A stretch of DNA of 64,000 bases from Agrilactobacillus fermenti (lineage in GTDB: Bacteria; Bacillota; Bacilli; Lactobacillales; Lactobacillaceae), in the NCBI RefSeq assembly GCF_021030645.1, contig NZ_JACGCJ010000010.1:1-64000 (forward strand). Reading direction: 5' to 3'. Positions 18,613-25,232 of this stretch are shown in pieces; positions within the stretch are counted from its first letter, which is position 1; each line of letters opens with the position of its first letter. The notes under the pieces were generated by a model, which saw only the letters and a list, made by a program, of their open reading frames with translations, had not been told where the DNA came from and did no database searches. Position numbers and translations under genes: made by a program.

Positions 18613-19680
18613 ATGGAAATGGGTTTTCGTTGGTACGGGTCCAAAGATGACGATGTGACATTACCACAAATTCGTCAAATCCCGGGTATGAAACAAGTTG
18701 TCGGTGCATTATTTGATGTGCCAGTGGGTGAAGTTTGGCCTGAAGCTGAAGTCAAAGCACTTAAAGAACAAGTCGAAGCAGCTGGCTTGAAATTAGAAAT
18801 TATTGAATCTGTCAATATCCACGACGATATCAAGATCGGATTACCTAGTCGGGATAAATATATTGCAAACTATATTGAAACTATTAAAATTTTGGCGAAA
18901 TATGGGATCAAAACAATTTGCTATAACTTTATGCCAATTTTTGACTGGGTTAGAACAGACCTACATTACAAATTACCGGATGGCTCAACCGATTTAGCTT
19001 TCCAACATAAATTAGTGGAAGGCGACCCTGAGGATATCATCAAGTCTGTGCAGGATAACTCTCGTGGTTTTGTACTGCCTGGCTGGGAACCTGAACGTTT
19101 GGCCGAAGTTCGGCGCTTATTCAAAGCTTATGAAGATGTTGATGCTGAGAAATTAGCTGAAAATATGTCTTATTTCTTGAATGCCATCATGCCAACCTGT
19201 GAGAAATATGATGTCCGCATGGCCATGCATCCAGACGATCCACCACGTTCTTTATTTGGACTGCCAAGAATTTACAAGAACGTCGAAGACATGCGGGCAA
19301 TTGCGAATATGTATGATTCGCCGTATAATGGCTTCACGATATGTACCGGTAGTTTGGGTGAAAATCCAGATAATGATGTACCAGCAATCATCCGCGAGTT
19401 TGTCAAAGCTGACAAAGTACCATTTATGCATGTCCGCAATATTAAATTCATGGGTAATGAAGGGGACTTCCACGAAGCTGCCCACTTATCCAGTGAAGGC
19501 TCTTTAGATATGTATGAAATTATGAAAGCTTTGCATGATACCGGCTTCAATGGTGTGATTCGGCCAGATCATGGTCGGGATATTTGGGGTGAACAAGGTC
19601 GTCCCGGTTACGGGCTATATGACCGAGCTTTAGGCGCTACTTACCTTAATGGTTTGTGGGAAGCTTTAGAAAAAGCTTAA
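18613..19680 (+). CDS. uxuA: mannonate dehydratase
   Basis: 355 residues, normal for UxuA. It removes water from D-mannonate to give 2-keto-3-deoxygluconate, using a divalent metal. Characteristic segments are MGFRWYG at the start, TICYNFMPIFDWVRTDL, AMHPDDPPRSLFGLPRI with metal-binding His, and VIRPDHGRDIW near the end. ATG 18613 is preferred: AAAGGTG lies nine bases ahead and includes the upstream GTG at 18601. Follows uxuB and precedes gntR by 23 bases. Confidence 0.95.
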   Translation: MEMGFRWYGSKDDDVTLPQIRQIPGMKQVVGALFDVPVGEVWPEAEVKALKEQVEAAGLKLEIIESVNIHDDIKIGLPSRDKYIANYIETIKILAKYGIKTICYNFMPIFDWVRTDLHYKLPDGSTDLAFQHKLVEGDPEDIIKSVQDNSRGFVLPGWEPERLAEVRRLFKAYEDVDAEKLAENMSYFLNAIMPTCEKYDVRMAMHPDDPPRSLFGLPRIYKNVEDMRAIANMYDSPYNGFTICTGSLGENPDNDVPAIIREFVKADKVPFMHVRNIKFMGNEGDFHEAAHLSSEGSLDMYEIMKALHDTGFNGVIRPDHGRDIWGEQGRPGYGLYDRALGATYLNGLWEALEKA

Positions 19681-19703
19681 TAAGATGAGTGGGAGTAACA
19701 ATT

Positions 19704-20390
19704 ATGATCAATCCAGAACGTACTGAAAACATGCAATCACGGGCTTACCAGGAGATTATCAAACGCATTTTGCGTGCGGAATATGTCCCTGGTGAAAAAA
19801 TATCCGAGAAGTCGTTAGAAGCAGACCTTCAGTTAGGACGAACGCCAATTCGAGAAGCATTGATCCAGCTGCGTAAGGATGGGTTGATCGAAGTTATTCC
19901 CCAAAGCGGGACCTATATTACCAAGATCAATATCAAACGGGCTACCGATGCGCGGTTCATTCGGCAAAGTGTTGAACGCAAGATCATGGTCGAGGCAGCG
20001 GCTAAGGCAACAGAGGCCAATGTCCAAATTGTGATGGCAAATATTGACGCCCAAGTTACGGCTGCCAAGGCTAAAGATCATGATAAGTTTTTCGAATTGG
20101 ATGAAGCTTTTCATTATTCGTTTTATCAAATGACAGCTAAAGAAAACGTCTGGGATTGGCTGCAAACGATCAATATCCAATTGAATCGGTTCCGCTGGTT
20201 ACGCTTACAGATCACGAAGCTGGATTGGTCCAGCCTGATCACAGATCATCGCCATCTCTTAAAAGCCGTCGCAACGCATGATCCCGAAGAAGCCGAGCGC
20301 TTGAGTATGAACCATTTGCATTTAATGTTAGAAGAAGAACAACCTTTATTTGAAGCTTTTCCAGAATATTTTACAGATATCCAGAATTGA
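19704..20390 (+). CDS. GntR-family (FadR subfamily) regulator of uronate use
   Basis: 228 residues. The winged helix-turn-helix is in the first 75 residues (LEADLQLGRTPIREALIQL, then a wing SGTYITKI). It is followed by an all-helical FCD ligand domain with the metal-type pattern ELDEAFHYSFY and a second His in TDHRHLL. Such proteins usually repress uronate operons until an intermediate binds. ATG 19704 has GGGAG eight bases before it. It lies inside the operon, and palindromes of GntR type occur at 7934-7948 and 13006-13020. It may also control its own operon and MFS-GH30. Confidence 0.88.
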   Translation: MINPERTENMQSRAYQEIIKRILRAEYVPGEKISEKSLEADLQLGRTPIREALIQLRKDGLIEVIPQSGTYITKINIKRATDARFIRQSVERKIMVEAAAKATEANVQIVMANIDAQVTAAKAKDHDKFFELDEAFHYSFYQMTAKENVWDWLQTINIQLNRFRWLRLQITKLDWSSLITDHRHLLKAVATHDPEEAERLSMNHLHLMLEEEQPLFEAFPEYFTDIQN

Positions 20391-20413
20391 TCGTTGTTGG
20401 AATGTAATTGCGT

Positions 20414-20419
20414 TATAAT
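20414..20419 (+). promoter_or_regulatory. -10 box of an internal promoter for kdgA
   Basis: TATAAT lies 42 bases before the kdgA ATG. The -35 side is weak. Transcripts from here would start inside the apparent upstream extension of the kdgA frame, which argues for ATG 20461 as the true start. It would let kdgA be made apart from the rest of the operon, useful because KdgA is needed for galacturonate too. Confidence 0.45.
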
Positions 20420-20460
20420 ATATGAGAAATGTCATTTACAAAGGAGAAATAAATAAGTCT

Positions 20461-21117
20461 ATGGCTGATTTACAAAAAGTAAAAGTGCTCCAAAGAATTG
20501 AAGACGCTGGTGTTGTTGCGGTTGTCCGGGGCAAATCTGTCGAAGAAGCGGTTAAGATCAGTGAAGCTGCCATCAAAGGTGGGATTGCGGGCATCGAATT
20601 AACTTTTACCGTGCCGCATGCTGACCAAGCCATTGCCCAATTAGTTGAAAAATATGGTGATGACAAGGCTTTGATTGGTGCTGGAACTGTTTTAGATCCA
20701 ATTTCAGCCCGTTTGGCAATCATGGCTGGGGCACAATATATTATTAGCCCAAGTTTCAACGGTGAAGTTGCTAAATTATGTAATCTCTATCAAGTGCCTT
20801 ATTTACCTGGTTGCTTTACGATTACAGAAATGCAACGTGCTCTAGAAGCAGGCTGTGATATCATCAAACTCTTCCCAGGTAGCGTTGCTGGACCAGGTGC
20901 CGTCAAGGCTGTCAAAGCACCATTACCACAAGTTAACTTGATGCCAACTGGTGGCGTCAACTTAGATAATTTAGAAGCTTGGTTTGATGCTGGTGTCATT
21001 GCAGTCGGTGCCGGCAGTAACTTAGTTGGTCCTGGTGAAAAGGGCGACTTTGATCAAGTTACTGAGAATGCTAAAGCCTATTTAGCTAAAATCAAAGAAA
21101 TTAAAAGCAAAAAATAA
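20461..21117 (+). CDS. kdgA: 2-keto-3-deoxy-6-phosphogluconate aldolase
   Basis: 218 residues. It cleaves KDPG to pyruvate and glyceraldehyde 3-phosphate. It is a class I aldolase: catalytic Glu in GIAGIELTFTVPHAD and Schiff-base Lys in CDIIKLFPGS, then the phosphate-binding MPTGGVNLDN. AAAGGAG lies about 14 bases before ATG 20461, rather far; an in-frame ATG at 20422 overlaps the internal promoter and has no ribosome binding site. No KDG kinase follows it, unlike in many lactic acid bacteria, so the kinase must lie outside the window. A repeat-associated terminator follows. Confidence 0.93.
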   Translation: MADLQKVKVLQRIEDAGVVAVVRGKSVEEAVKISEAAIKGGIAGIELTFTVPHADQAIAQLVEKYGDDKALIGAGTVLDPISARLAIMAGAQYIISPSFNGEVAKLCNLYQVPYLPGCFTITEMQRALEAGCDIIKLFPGSVAGPGAVKAVKAPLPQVNLMPTGGVNLDNLEAWFDAGVIAVGAGSNLVGPGEKGDFDQVTENAKAYLAKIKEIKSKK

Positions 21118-21147
21118 TGATTACGGGCAACCGTAGTTGTTAAGTAT

Positions 21148-21208
21148 GAGCGCGAGACAAAAGGCCGTTGCCTTTTGGAACACGTTTAAAATTTAATTAT
21201 TCGTAACT
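21148..21208 (+). repeat. intergenic hairpin repeat, copy 1 (internally deleted)
   Basis: A shortened copy of the repeat family: the 5' arm GAGACAAAAGGC is joined directly to the 3' arm TTGCCTTTTGGAACACGTTTAA, followed by ATTATTCGTAA. The middle of the element is missing. It is in sense orientation after kdgA and leads straight into the terminator. Confidence 0.75.
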
Positions 21209-21260
21209 AAATACGAGGGCAAAAACAAAACGTTAGTTTTGTCTTGCTCTCGTATTTTTT
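21209..21260 (+). terminator. Rho-independent terminator of the glucuronate operon
   Basis: AATACGAGGGCAAAAACAAAA pairs with the AGTTTTGTCTTGCTCTCGTATT segment, followed by six Ts. The loop region ACAAAACGTTAGTTTTGT recurs at other repeat copies. Confidence 0.9.
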
Positions 21261-21268
21261 AGGCTTAT

Positions 21269-21550
21269 TTATTCAATTCCTAAAACGTTGCGGTGCGTTC
21301 CAGTAGCTAATAATAGTAAAGTGAGTCGGTCTGCATCAATGTTATAACGTAGTAACCAGTCACCTTGAATGTGTAACTCTCTGTCGCCATTAAATTTTCC
21401 TCGAAGTGGATGATCCTTAAGTTTTTTCAAAATGGGCCGATCATTATAATAGACCGCCGCAATAGCTTGATCTAATAGTGTCATATTGTAACCGGATTTT
21501 TTTAATTTTTTATATTGTCGTTTAAACGAATCGGCGCGTTTAATGATCAT
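21269..21550 (-). CDS. yafQ: YafQ-family mRNA interferase toxin, pair 1
   Basis: 93 residues of the RelE/YafQ fold. YafQ toxins cut mRNA in the ribosome. The YafQ-specific catalytic set is present: His in KDHPLRG, His and Asp in RELHIQGDWLLRY, and His near the end in TGTHRNVLG. The start overlaps the antitoxin gene end by 11 bases, giving coupled translation from the promoter upstream of dinJ. It looks intact. It lies beside a second pair of the same type (22702-23263). Confidence 0.9.
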   Translation of the reverse strand: MIIKRADSFKRQYKKLKKSGYNMTLLDQAIAAVYYNDRPILKKLKDHPLRGKFNGDRELHIQGDWLLRYNIDADRLTLLLLATGTHRNVLGIE

Positions 21551-21818
21551 CGTTTAGGTCTTTAAGCAAGCTTTCCAAAGAATTAAATGTTTGATAATCA
21601 CCTTCACTGATTTCTTTATGTGCATGTTGGGTTGCCTCATTTAATGGGTCGCGCAACGATGGTTTGAAAGGTAGCTGTTTATCTCGAGCAACTTGTTTCA
21701 AATAGATATTGATACCTGTACTCAGATCCATACCTAAATCGTTAAAAACCTTACGTGCTGCTTCTCTAGTTTCATAGTCCAAGCGAACAGTAATGGCAGA
21801 ACGTTTTTTAAGATCCAT
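21540..21818 (-). CDS. dinJ: DinJ/RelB-family antitoxin, pair 1
   Basis: 92 residues. The N-terminal ribbon-helix-helix DNA-binding segment is SAITVRLDYETREAARKVFNDLGMDLSTGIN. The C-terminal tail is acidic and would wrap the toxin (SLESLLKDLNDDH). AGAGGTGAT precedes the ATG. It normally represses its own promoter together with the toxin. Promoter and possible operator are at 21838-21866. Confidence 0.9.
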   Translation of the reverse strand: MDLKKRSAITVRLDYETREAARKVFNDLGMDLSTGINIYLKQVARDKQLPFKPSLRDPLNEATQHAHKEISEGDYQTFNSLESLLKDLNDDH

Positions 21819-21837
21819 ATGATCACCTCTCTACATG

Positions 21838-21866
21838 ATTTTAGTACATTGGTCATACATTGACAA
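21838..21866 (-). promoter_or_regulatory. promoter of the first toxin-antitoxin pair
   Basis: On the minus strand TTGTCA (21866-21861), a 17-base spacer and TAAAAT (21843-21838). The spacer ATGTATGACCAATGTAC has a rough inverted symmetry that could be the antitoxin's own operator. Confidence 0.55.
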
Positions 21867-22179
21867 TATAAAAGCATTATAATTAAACCGTTGATACCAC
21901 TTGCTTCAAGGTACTAGTAAATTACAAAAGAATCTAACGGATTGATTATTTGACTTTACGCCTAATCAAAATATTTCAAAGATGGAAAGGGCGAAAGTTC
22001 AAGGAATGCTGAATAATATCGTATAAACTGTAGTTTTTAAGCGCGAGTTTACGCAGCAATAAATAATTCTAGGAATAAGATTGTGGCTTGGCAAATCTTT
22101 AATTAAAAGAAATAGTTCTCTGTCTGCTAGAATGATAAATGGGAATGTGTCCAAACAATCATTGTAGGAGGGGAAAGCC
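21867..22179. other. gene-free AT-rich stretch between toxin pair and small membrane gene
   Basis: Only weak overlapping frames are present. The minus-strand frame 21999-22202 has no ribosome binding site and overlaps the better-supported small gene. A TAGAATGATAAAT segment near 22120-22140 may be part of a promoter for the small membrane protein. Confidence 0.4.
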
Positions 22180-22359
22180 ATGCGCAAAAAAACATCAAAC
22201 ATTAATAGACAGAAAGTTATGAAATGGTGGTGGTTATTAGCAGCTAGTGGTGTCGCTTTATACGGCCTTATGCGGTGGTTCTCGACAAACCAATATATTG
22301 CTTTAATATTTTGGGGCTATCTTATTGGGGAGGGTTATTTTTATGGCATTTATGTATGA
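22180..22359 (+). CDS. 59-residue membrane protein, unknown
   Basis: Not recognised. It starts at ATG 22180 with an excellent TAGGAGGGG ribosome binding site. The product has a positive N-terminus (MRKKTSNINRQK), a first membrane segment beginning MKWWWLLAASGVALYGLM, then RWFSTNQ, then a second segment rich in aromatic residues (IALIFWGYLIGEGYFYGIY). The short hydrophobic form and its place between two toxin-antitoxin pairs recall small membrane peptides, toxic or regulatory, but nothing specific supports a toxin role. Evidence is the ribosome binding site and the membrane pattern only. Confidence 0.5.
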   Translation: MRKKTSNINRQKVMKWWWLLAASGVALYGLMRWFSTNQYIALIFWGYLIGEGYFYGIYV

Positions 22360-22701
22360 CCGTGCTTAGAATAATGCTTTGATCACCAATTACATATCGT
22401 TTAGTATTTCCCATGATTATTGGTTTAAATTTGGCGATAATATAAGGTCGCAAACGTTTCGTTTCTTTGATCAAGAGCCTGATTCTTGCAGCTGTCATCA
22501 GAAGGACGCTAATGGCTGTGTTCCACACAGTAGTACAAGATTGATGCTACCGTCTGATTAGTAATAATGCTCTAAGTTGGCGGATGGCTAAAGCCATAAA
22601 CATAGTGCCCCTTAAAAGTTAGACCGAAAATCCGACTTCTAAGGGGTACTGCAGTTTTACCCTGACCGCTTGATGTAACAGCCACTATATGAAACGATTA
22701 C
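22360..22701. other. non-coding stretch with a possible IS-end remnant
   Basis: No convincing gene: the overlapping frames 22322-22528 (minus) and 22379-22561 (plus) lack ribosome binding sites. Near 22607-22652 an imperfect 19-base inverted repeat, GTGCCCCTTAAAAGTTAGA and TCCGACTTCTAAGGGGTAC, surrounds a short loop. The sequence style resembles IS3-family (IS150 group) ends, so this may be all that is left of an insertion sequence. A plain hairpin is the alternative. Confidence 0.35.
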
Positions 22702-22998
22702 TTATTTGCCAAGTAACGTTTTATGACTGCCTGTACGAACAAGGGTCAAAAGATTATCTGATATTTGGTATATCAATAGCCAATCACCACTTTTGCCATC
22801 AACGTGCAACTCGTGATGACCTTTCCAAATGCTGTTGGGTGCCAGGGCATGATCATGGTATCGTGTTACTAATTCTTGGTTGTGGGTACCTTCTGCTAAG
22901 AGATCGATCACCGTTTTTAATGCATCAAGCGAATAATGTTTCTTTTGTAGCTTTTTTAGATCTCGTCGGAAGGTTGGCGTAAAATTTAATTCAAGCAT
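22702..22998 (-). CDS. yafQ: YafQ-family mRNA interferase toxin, pair 2
   Basis: 98 residues of the RelE/YafQ fold. It has the pattern HELHVDGKSGDWLLIYQI with His and Asp of the active site and the terminal His in RTGSHKTLLGK. Compared with pair 1 it has an insertion of two residues between that His and Asp. Overlaps the antitoxin by 8 bases. The two toxins are only distantly alike, so this is probably not a recent tandem duplication. Confidence 0.9.
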   Translation of the reverse strand: MLELNFTPTFRRDLKKLQKKHYSLDALKTVIDLLAEGTHNQELVTRYHDHALAPNSIWKGHHELHVDGKSGDWLLIYQISDNLLTLVRTGSHKTLLGK

Positions 22999-23263
22999 CT
23001 AAATCATGCCACATATCTTTGGTATTTTTATAATATTTACGTGTTTTTTCCGGGTGTTCGGATTCCTTTAAGGCACGTAGCGTCTCGATCGGGAGACTGG
23101 TGGGTGTAAATGGAAGTTCATGAGTCTTTACCATTTTTGTGATAAACATGGTCACAGCCGTTGTAAGGTCAAGGCCCATATCATTAGCGATTTCTTGACC
23201 GGCTTTTTTTAGTTCGGGATCGATTCGAATACTTAGACGTGTATCCTTTTTTTTAGCATCCAT
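22991..23263 (-). CDS. dinJ: DinJ/RelB-family antitoxin, pair 2
   Basis: 90 residues. The ribbon-helix-helix segment is TRLSIRIDPELKKAGQEIA followed by NDMGLDLTTAVTMFI, then a short conserved LPFTP segment and an acidic C-terminus (KDMWHDLDA). AAGGAGGTG stands eight bases before the ATG. It should neutralise the toxin at 22702-22998 and repress the pair. Confidence 0.9.
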   Translation of the reverse strand: MDAKKKDTRLSIRIDPELKKAGQEIANDMGLDLTTAVTMFITKMVKTHELPFTPTSLPIETLRALKESEHPEKTRKYYKNTKDMWHDLDA

Positions 23264-23330
23264 AGTACATACACCTCCTTATTATTATTTTACCTCCATA
23301 AGTTACCGAGTGCAACCCAATGGATACACG

Positions 23331-23426
23331 TAAGGCACACAAAAAGTGATTTAGACAGATAACGATTTTTCCATTTTGGTCATTCGTGGTTAGGGTAAGG
23401 TCATGGTCTTTTGGCATACAGTTAAA
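23331..23426 (+). repeat. degenerate copy of the intergenic hairpin repeat (copy 2)
   Basis: Short matches to the family in the right order: TTTTCCATTTTGGTCATTCGTGGTTAGG, then GGTCTTTTGGCATACA. The 5' arm is nearly lost. This copy is not at the 3' end of a sense gene, as the neighbouring toxin pair runs the other way. Confidence 0.5.
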
Positions 23427-23559
23427 AATTAAATTACTCTCAAGAGGTTAGTTATGTGAATAAAGACGGTTAATGACTAAATTGATAAATATTTCACAAA
23501 TTATCCTAATAATATGTTACAGTTAGGTCTGTAAGGTAATTCTATCTAAAGGGGATAAT

Positions 23560-24735
23560 GTGAATATGAAATCAAACTTTGATTTTTTAATGCCTAGTGT
23601 GAATTTCTTTGGACCTGGCGTCATTGAAAAAATTGGTGCTCGGGCTAAAATGCTAAATATGAAACGGCCGCTGATCGTAACGGACCAATTTCTTGAAAGT
23701 TTATCTGATGGCGCTGTAGCTCAAGCAACAGCTTCGTTAAAAGCTGCTGGCGTTGATTATGTCATTTACAATGGCGTCGAGCCAAATCCTAAGGTACATA
23801 ATATTCAAGAAGCAAAGGCCCTTTATTTAAAAGAAAAATGTGACAGTATCATTACTATTGGCGGCGGCTCTGCGCATGATACGGGGAAAGGTACCGGAAT
23901 TATTCTAACGAATGGTGACGATATTACTAAATTGGCTGGGATAGAAACGTTAACAAACGCCTTGCCACCATTGATTGCAGTTAATACAACCGCTGGAACC
24001 GGTTCAGAGTTAACGCGGCATTGTGTGATCACGAATACCGAAACGCATTTGAAATTTGTCGTCGTTTCATGGCGTAATATTCCGTTAGTATCGTTTAATG
24101 ATCCGATGTTGATGCTAGATGTACCGAAAAGTTTAACTGCAGCAACAGGGATGGATGCCTTTGTTCAGGCAATTGAACCTTATGTCTCCACCAATCGGAA
24201 TGCAATTACAGATAGTCAATGTATTCAAGCTATCAAACTCATTGAAACCAGCTTGCGGGAATGTGTTGCAAACGGGCATAATATTGAAGCACGTACTAAG
24301 ATGGTGGAAGCCGAAATGTTAGCTGGTATGGCCTTTAATAATGCCGATTTAGGTTATGTGCATGCGATGGCGCACCAATTAGGCGGCCAATATGATGCCC
24401 CGCATGGGGTTTGTTGTGCACTGCTCTTACCAGTGGTAGAACAGTATAATATCATTGCTGCACCAGAGCGCTTCGCTGAATTAGCACAAATTATGGGTGA
24501 AAATACAGCTGGCTTGTCGGTACGGGAAGCGGCTGATCTATCCATTAAAGCTATGCGCCAAATGGCTGAAGATGTTGGCATTCCTAAGAGCATCAAAGCA
24601 ATTGGTGCTAAGCCAGAAGATTTTCCATTAATGGCTGAAAATGCTTTAAAAGACGGCAATGCATTCTCGAATCCACGTAAGGGGACTAAGAAAGAAATCA
24701 TTCAGCTTTTCCAAGAAGCTTATGACGCAGAATAG
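23560..24735 (+). CDS. iron-containing alcohol dehydrogenase (type III)
   Basis: 391 residues. Family features are the nucleotide-binding IITIGGGSAHDTGKG, the TTAGTGSE block, Asp in TGMDAFVQAIEPY and the His cluster GYVHAMAHQLGGQYDAPHG that binds the metal. It reduces aldehydes to alcohols or the reverse with NAD(H); the closest character is the 1,3-propanediol/lactaldehyde/butanol group, exact substrate unknown. AAAGGGG lies before GTG 23560; ATG 23566 is an alternative start. It is a single gene with its own terminator at 24757-24799. Together with the acetylating aldehyde dehydrogenase at 55535 it could regenerate NAD. Confidence 0.9.
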   Translation: MNMKSNFDFLMPSVNFFGPGVIEKIGARAKMLNMKRPLIVTDQFLESLSDGAVAQATASLKAAGVDYVIYNGVEPNPKVHNIQEAKALYLKEKCDSIITIGGGSAHDTGKGTGIILTNGDDITKLAGIETLTNALPPLIAVNTTAGTGSELTRHCVITNTETHLKFVVVSWRNIPLVSFNDPMLMLDVPKSLTAATGMDAFVQAIEPYVSTNRNAITDSQCIQAIKLIETSLRECVANGHNIEARTKMVEAEMLAGMAFNNADLGYVHAMAHQLGGQYDAPHGVCCALLLPVVEQYNIIAAPERFAELAQIMGENTAGLSVREAADLSIKAMRQMAEDVGIPKSIKAIGAKPEDFPLMAENALKDGNAFSNPRKGTKKEIIQLFQEAYDAE

Positions 24736-24756
24736 CTTAAAATAAGGTATAACCAT

Positions 24757-24799
24757 AGACTCAGGTGCAAAATTATTATTTTGCCCTGGGTCTTTTATT
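24757..24799 (+). terminator. terminator of the alcohol dehydrogenase gene
   Basis: AGACTCAGGTGCAAAAT pairs with ATTTTGCCCTGGGTCT with a small loop, followed by TTTATT. Confidence 0.85.
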
Positions 24800-25232
24800 A
24801 GCTTTATTTATAAAGTCCGTAGTGGTTCAAAAAGATGCTATCTACATTTGTTTTTTAAATAAATGAATAAAACAATTTATCGTATTGCTTTTCGAGTTGA
24901 ATCTTAGATTGCTTAATAATTTTATTGTTGGGTCTACTTAAAATTTCGTGTAAAATTGAAAGGGTATTTTGACAAATACATTTAAACTGCAAAACAATCA
25001 GAGAGTGAGACAAAAAGCGCTCAGCACCTGAGCACTAACAAGAATTACGAAAAATGGTGGGCTTTCCATTTGAGCCATTCGTGGTTAGGTGAGAGTATTG
25101 CCCTTTGGAACACATTTAATTTAATTGTTTACAAATAAATAGTGACTGAAAACAAAAACATTAGTTTTGTCCCAGCCACACTGGTATTAAGCTTAATATG
25201 CATCATATCAATCCGTTTTGGGAGGCACGACA
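24800..25232 (+). other. intergenic region carrying a repeat copy
   Basis: About 430 bases without a gene. The first 200 bases are AT-rich and featureless. The repeat copy 3 with its following hairpin fills 25001-25184. I see no clear promoter for the membrane protein at 25233. Confidence 0.6.
25001..25184 (+). repeat. intergenic hairpin repeat, copy 3, with adjoining hairpin
   Basis: A full copy: GAGAGTGAGACAAAAAGCG, GAGCACTAACAAGAATTACGA, AATGGTGGGCTTTCCATTTGAG, TTCGTGGTTAGGTGAG, then TTGCCCTTTGGAACACATTTAA. The arms can pair into a long hairpin. The following hairpin AGTGACTGAAAACAAAAA / AGTTTTGTCCCAGCCACACT closes the copy, but its T-run is poor. Confidence 0.8.

Noticed and set aside
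22322-22561. Overlapping frames on both strands between the toxin pairs
   Set aside because: No ribosome binding sites, no recognisable motif, mutual overlap; likely non-coding.
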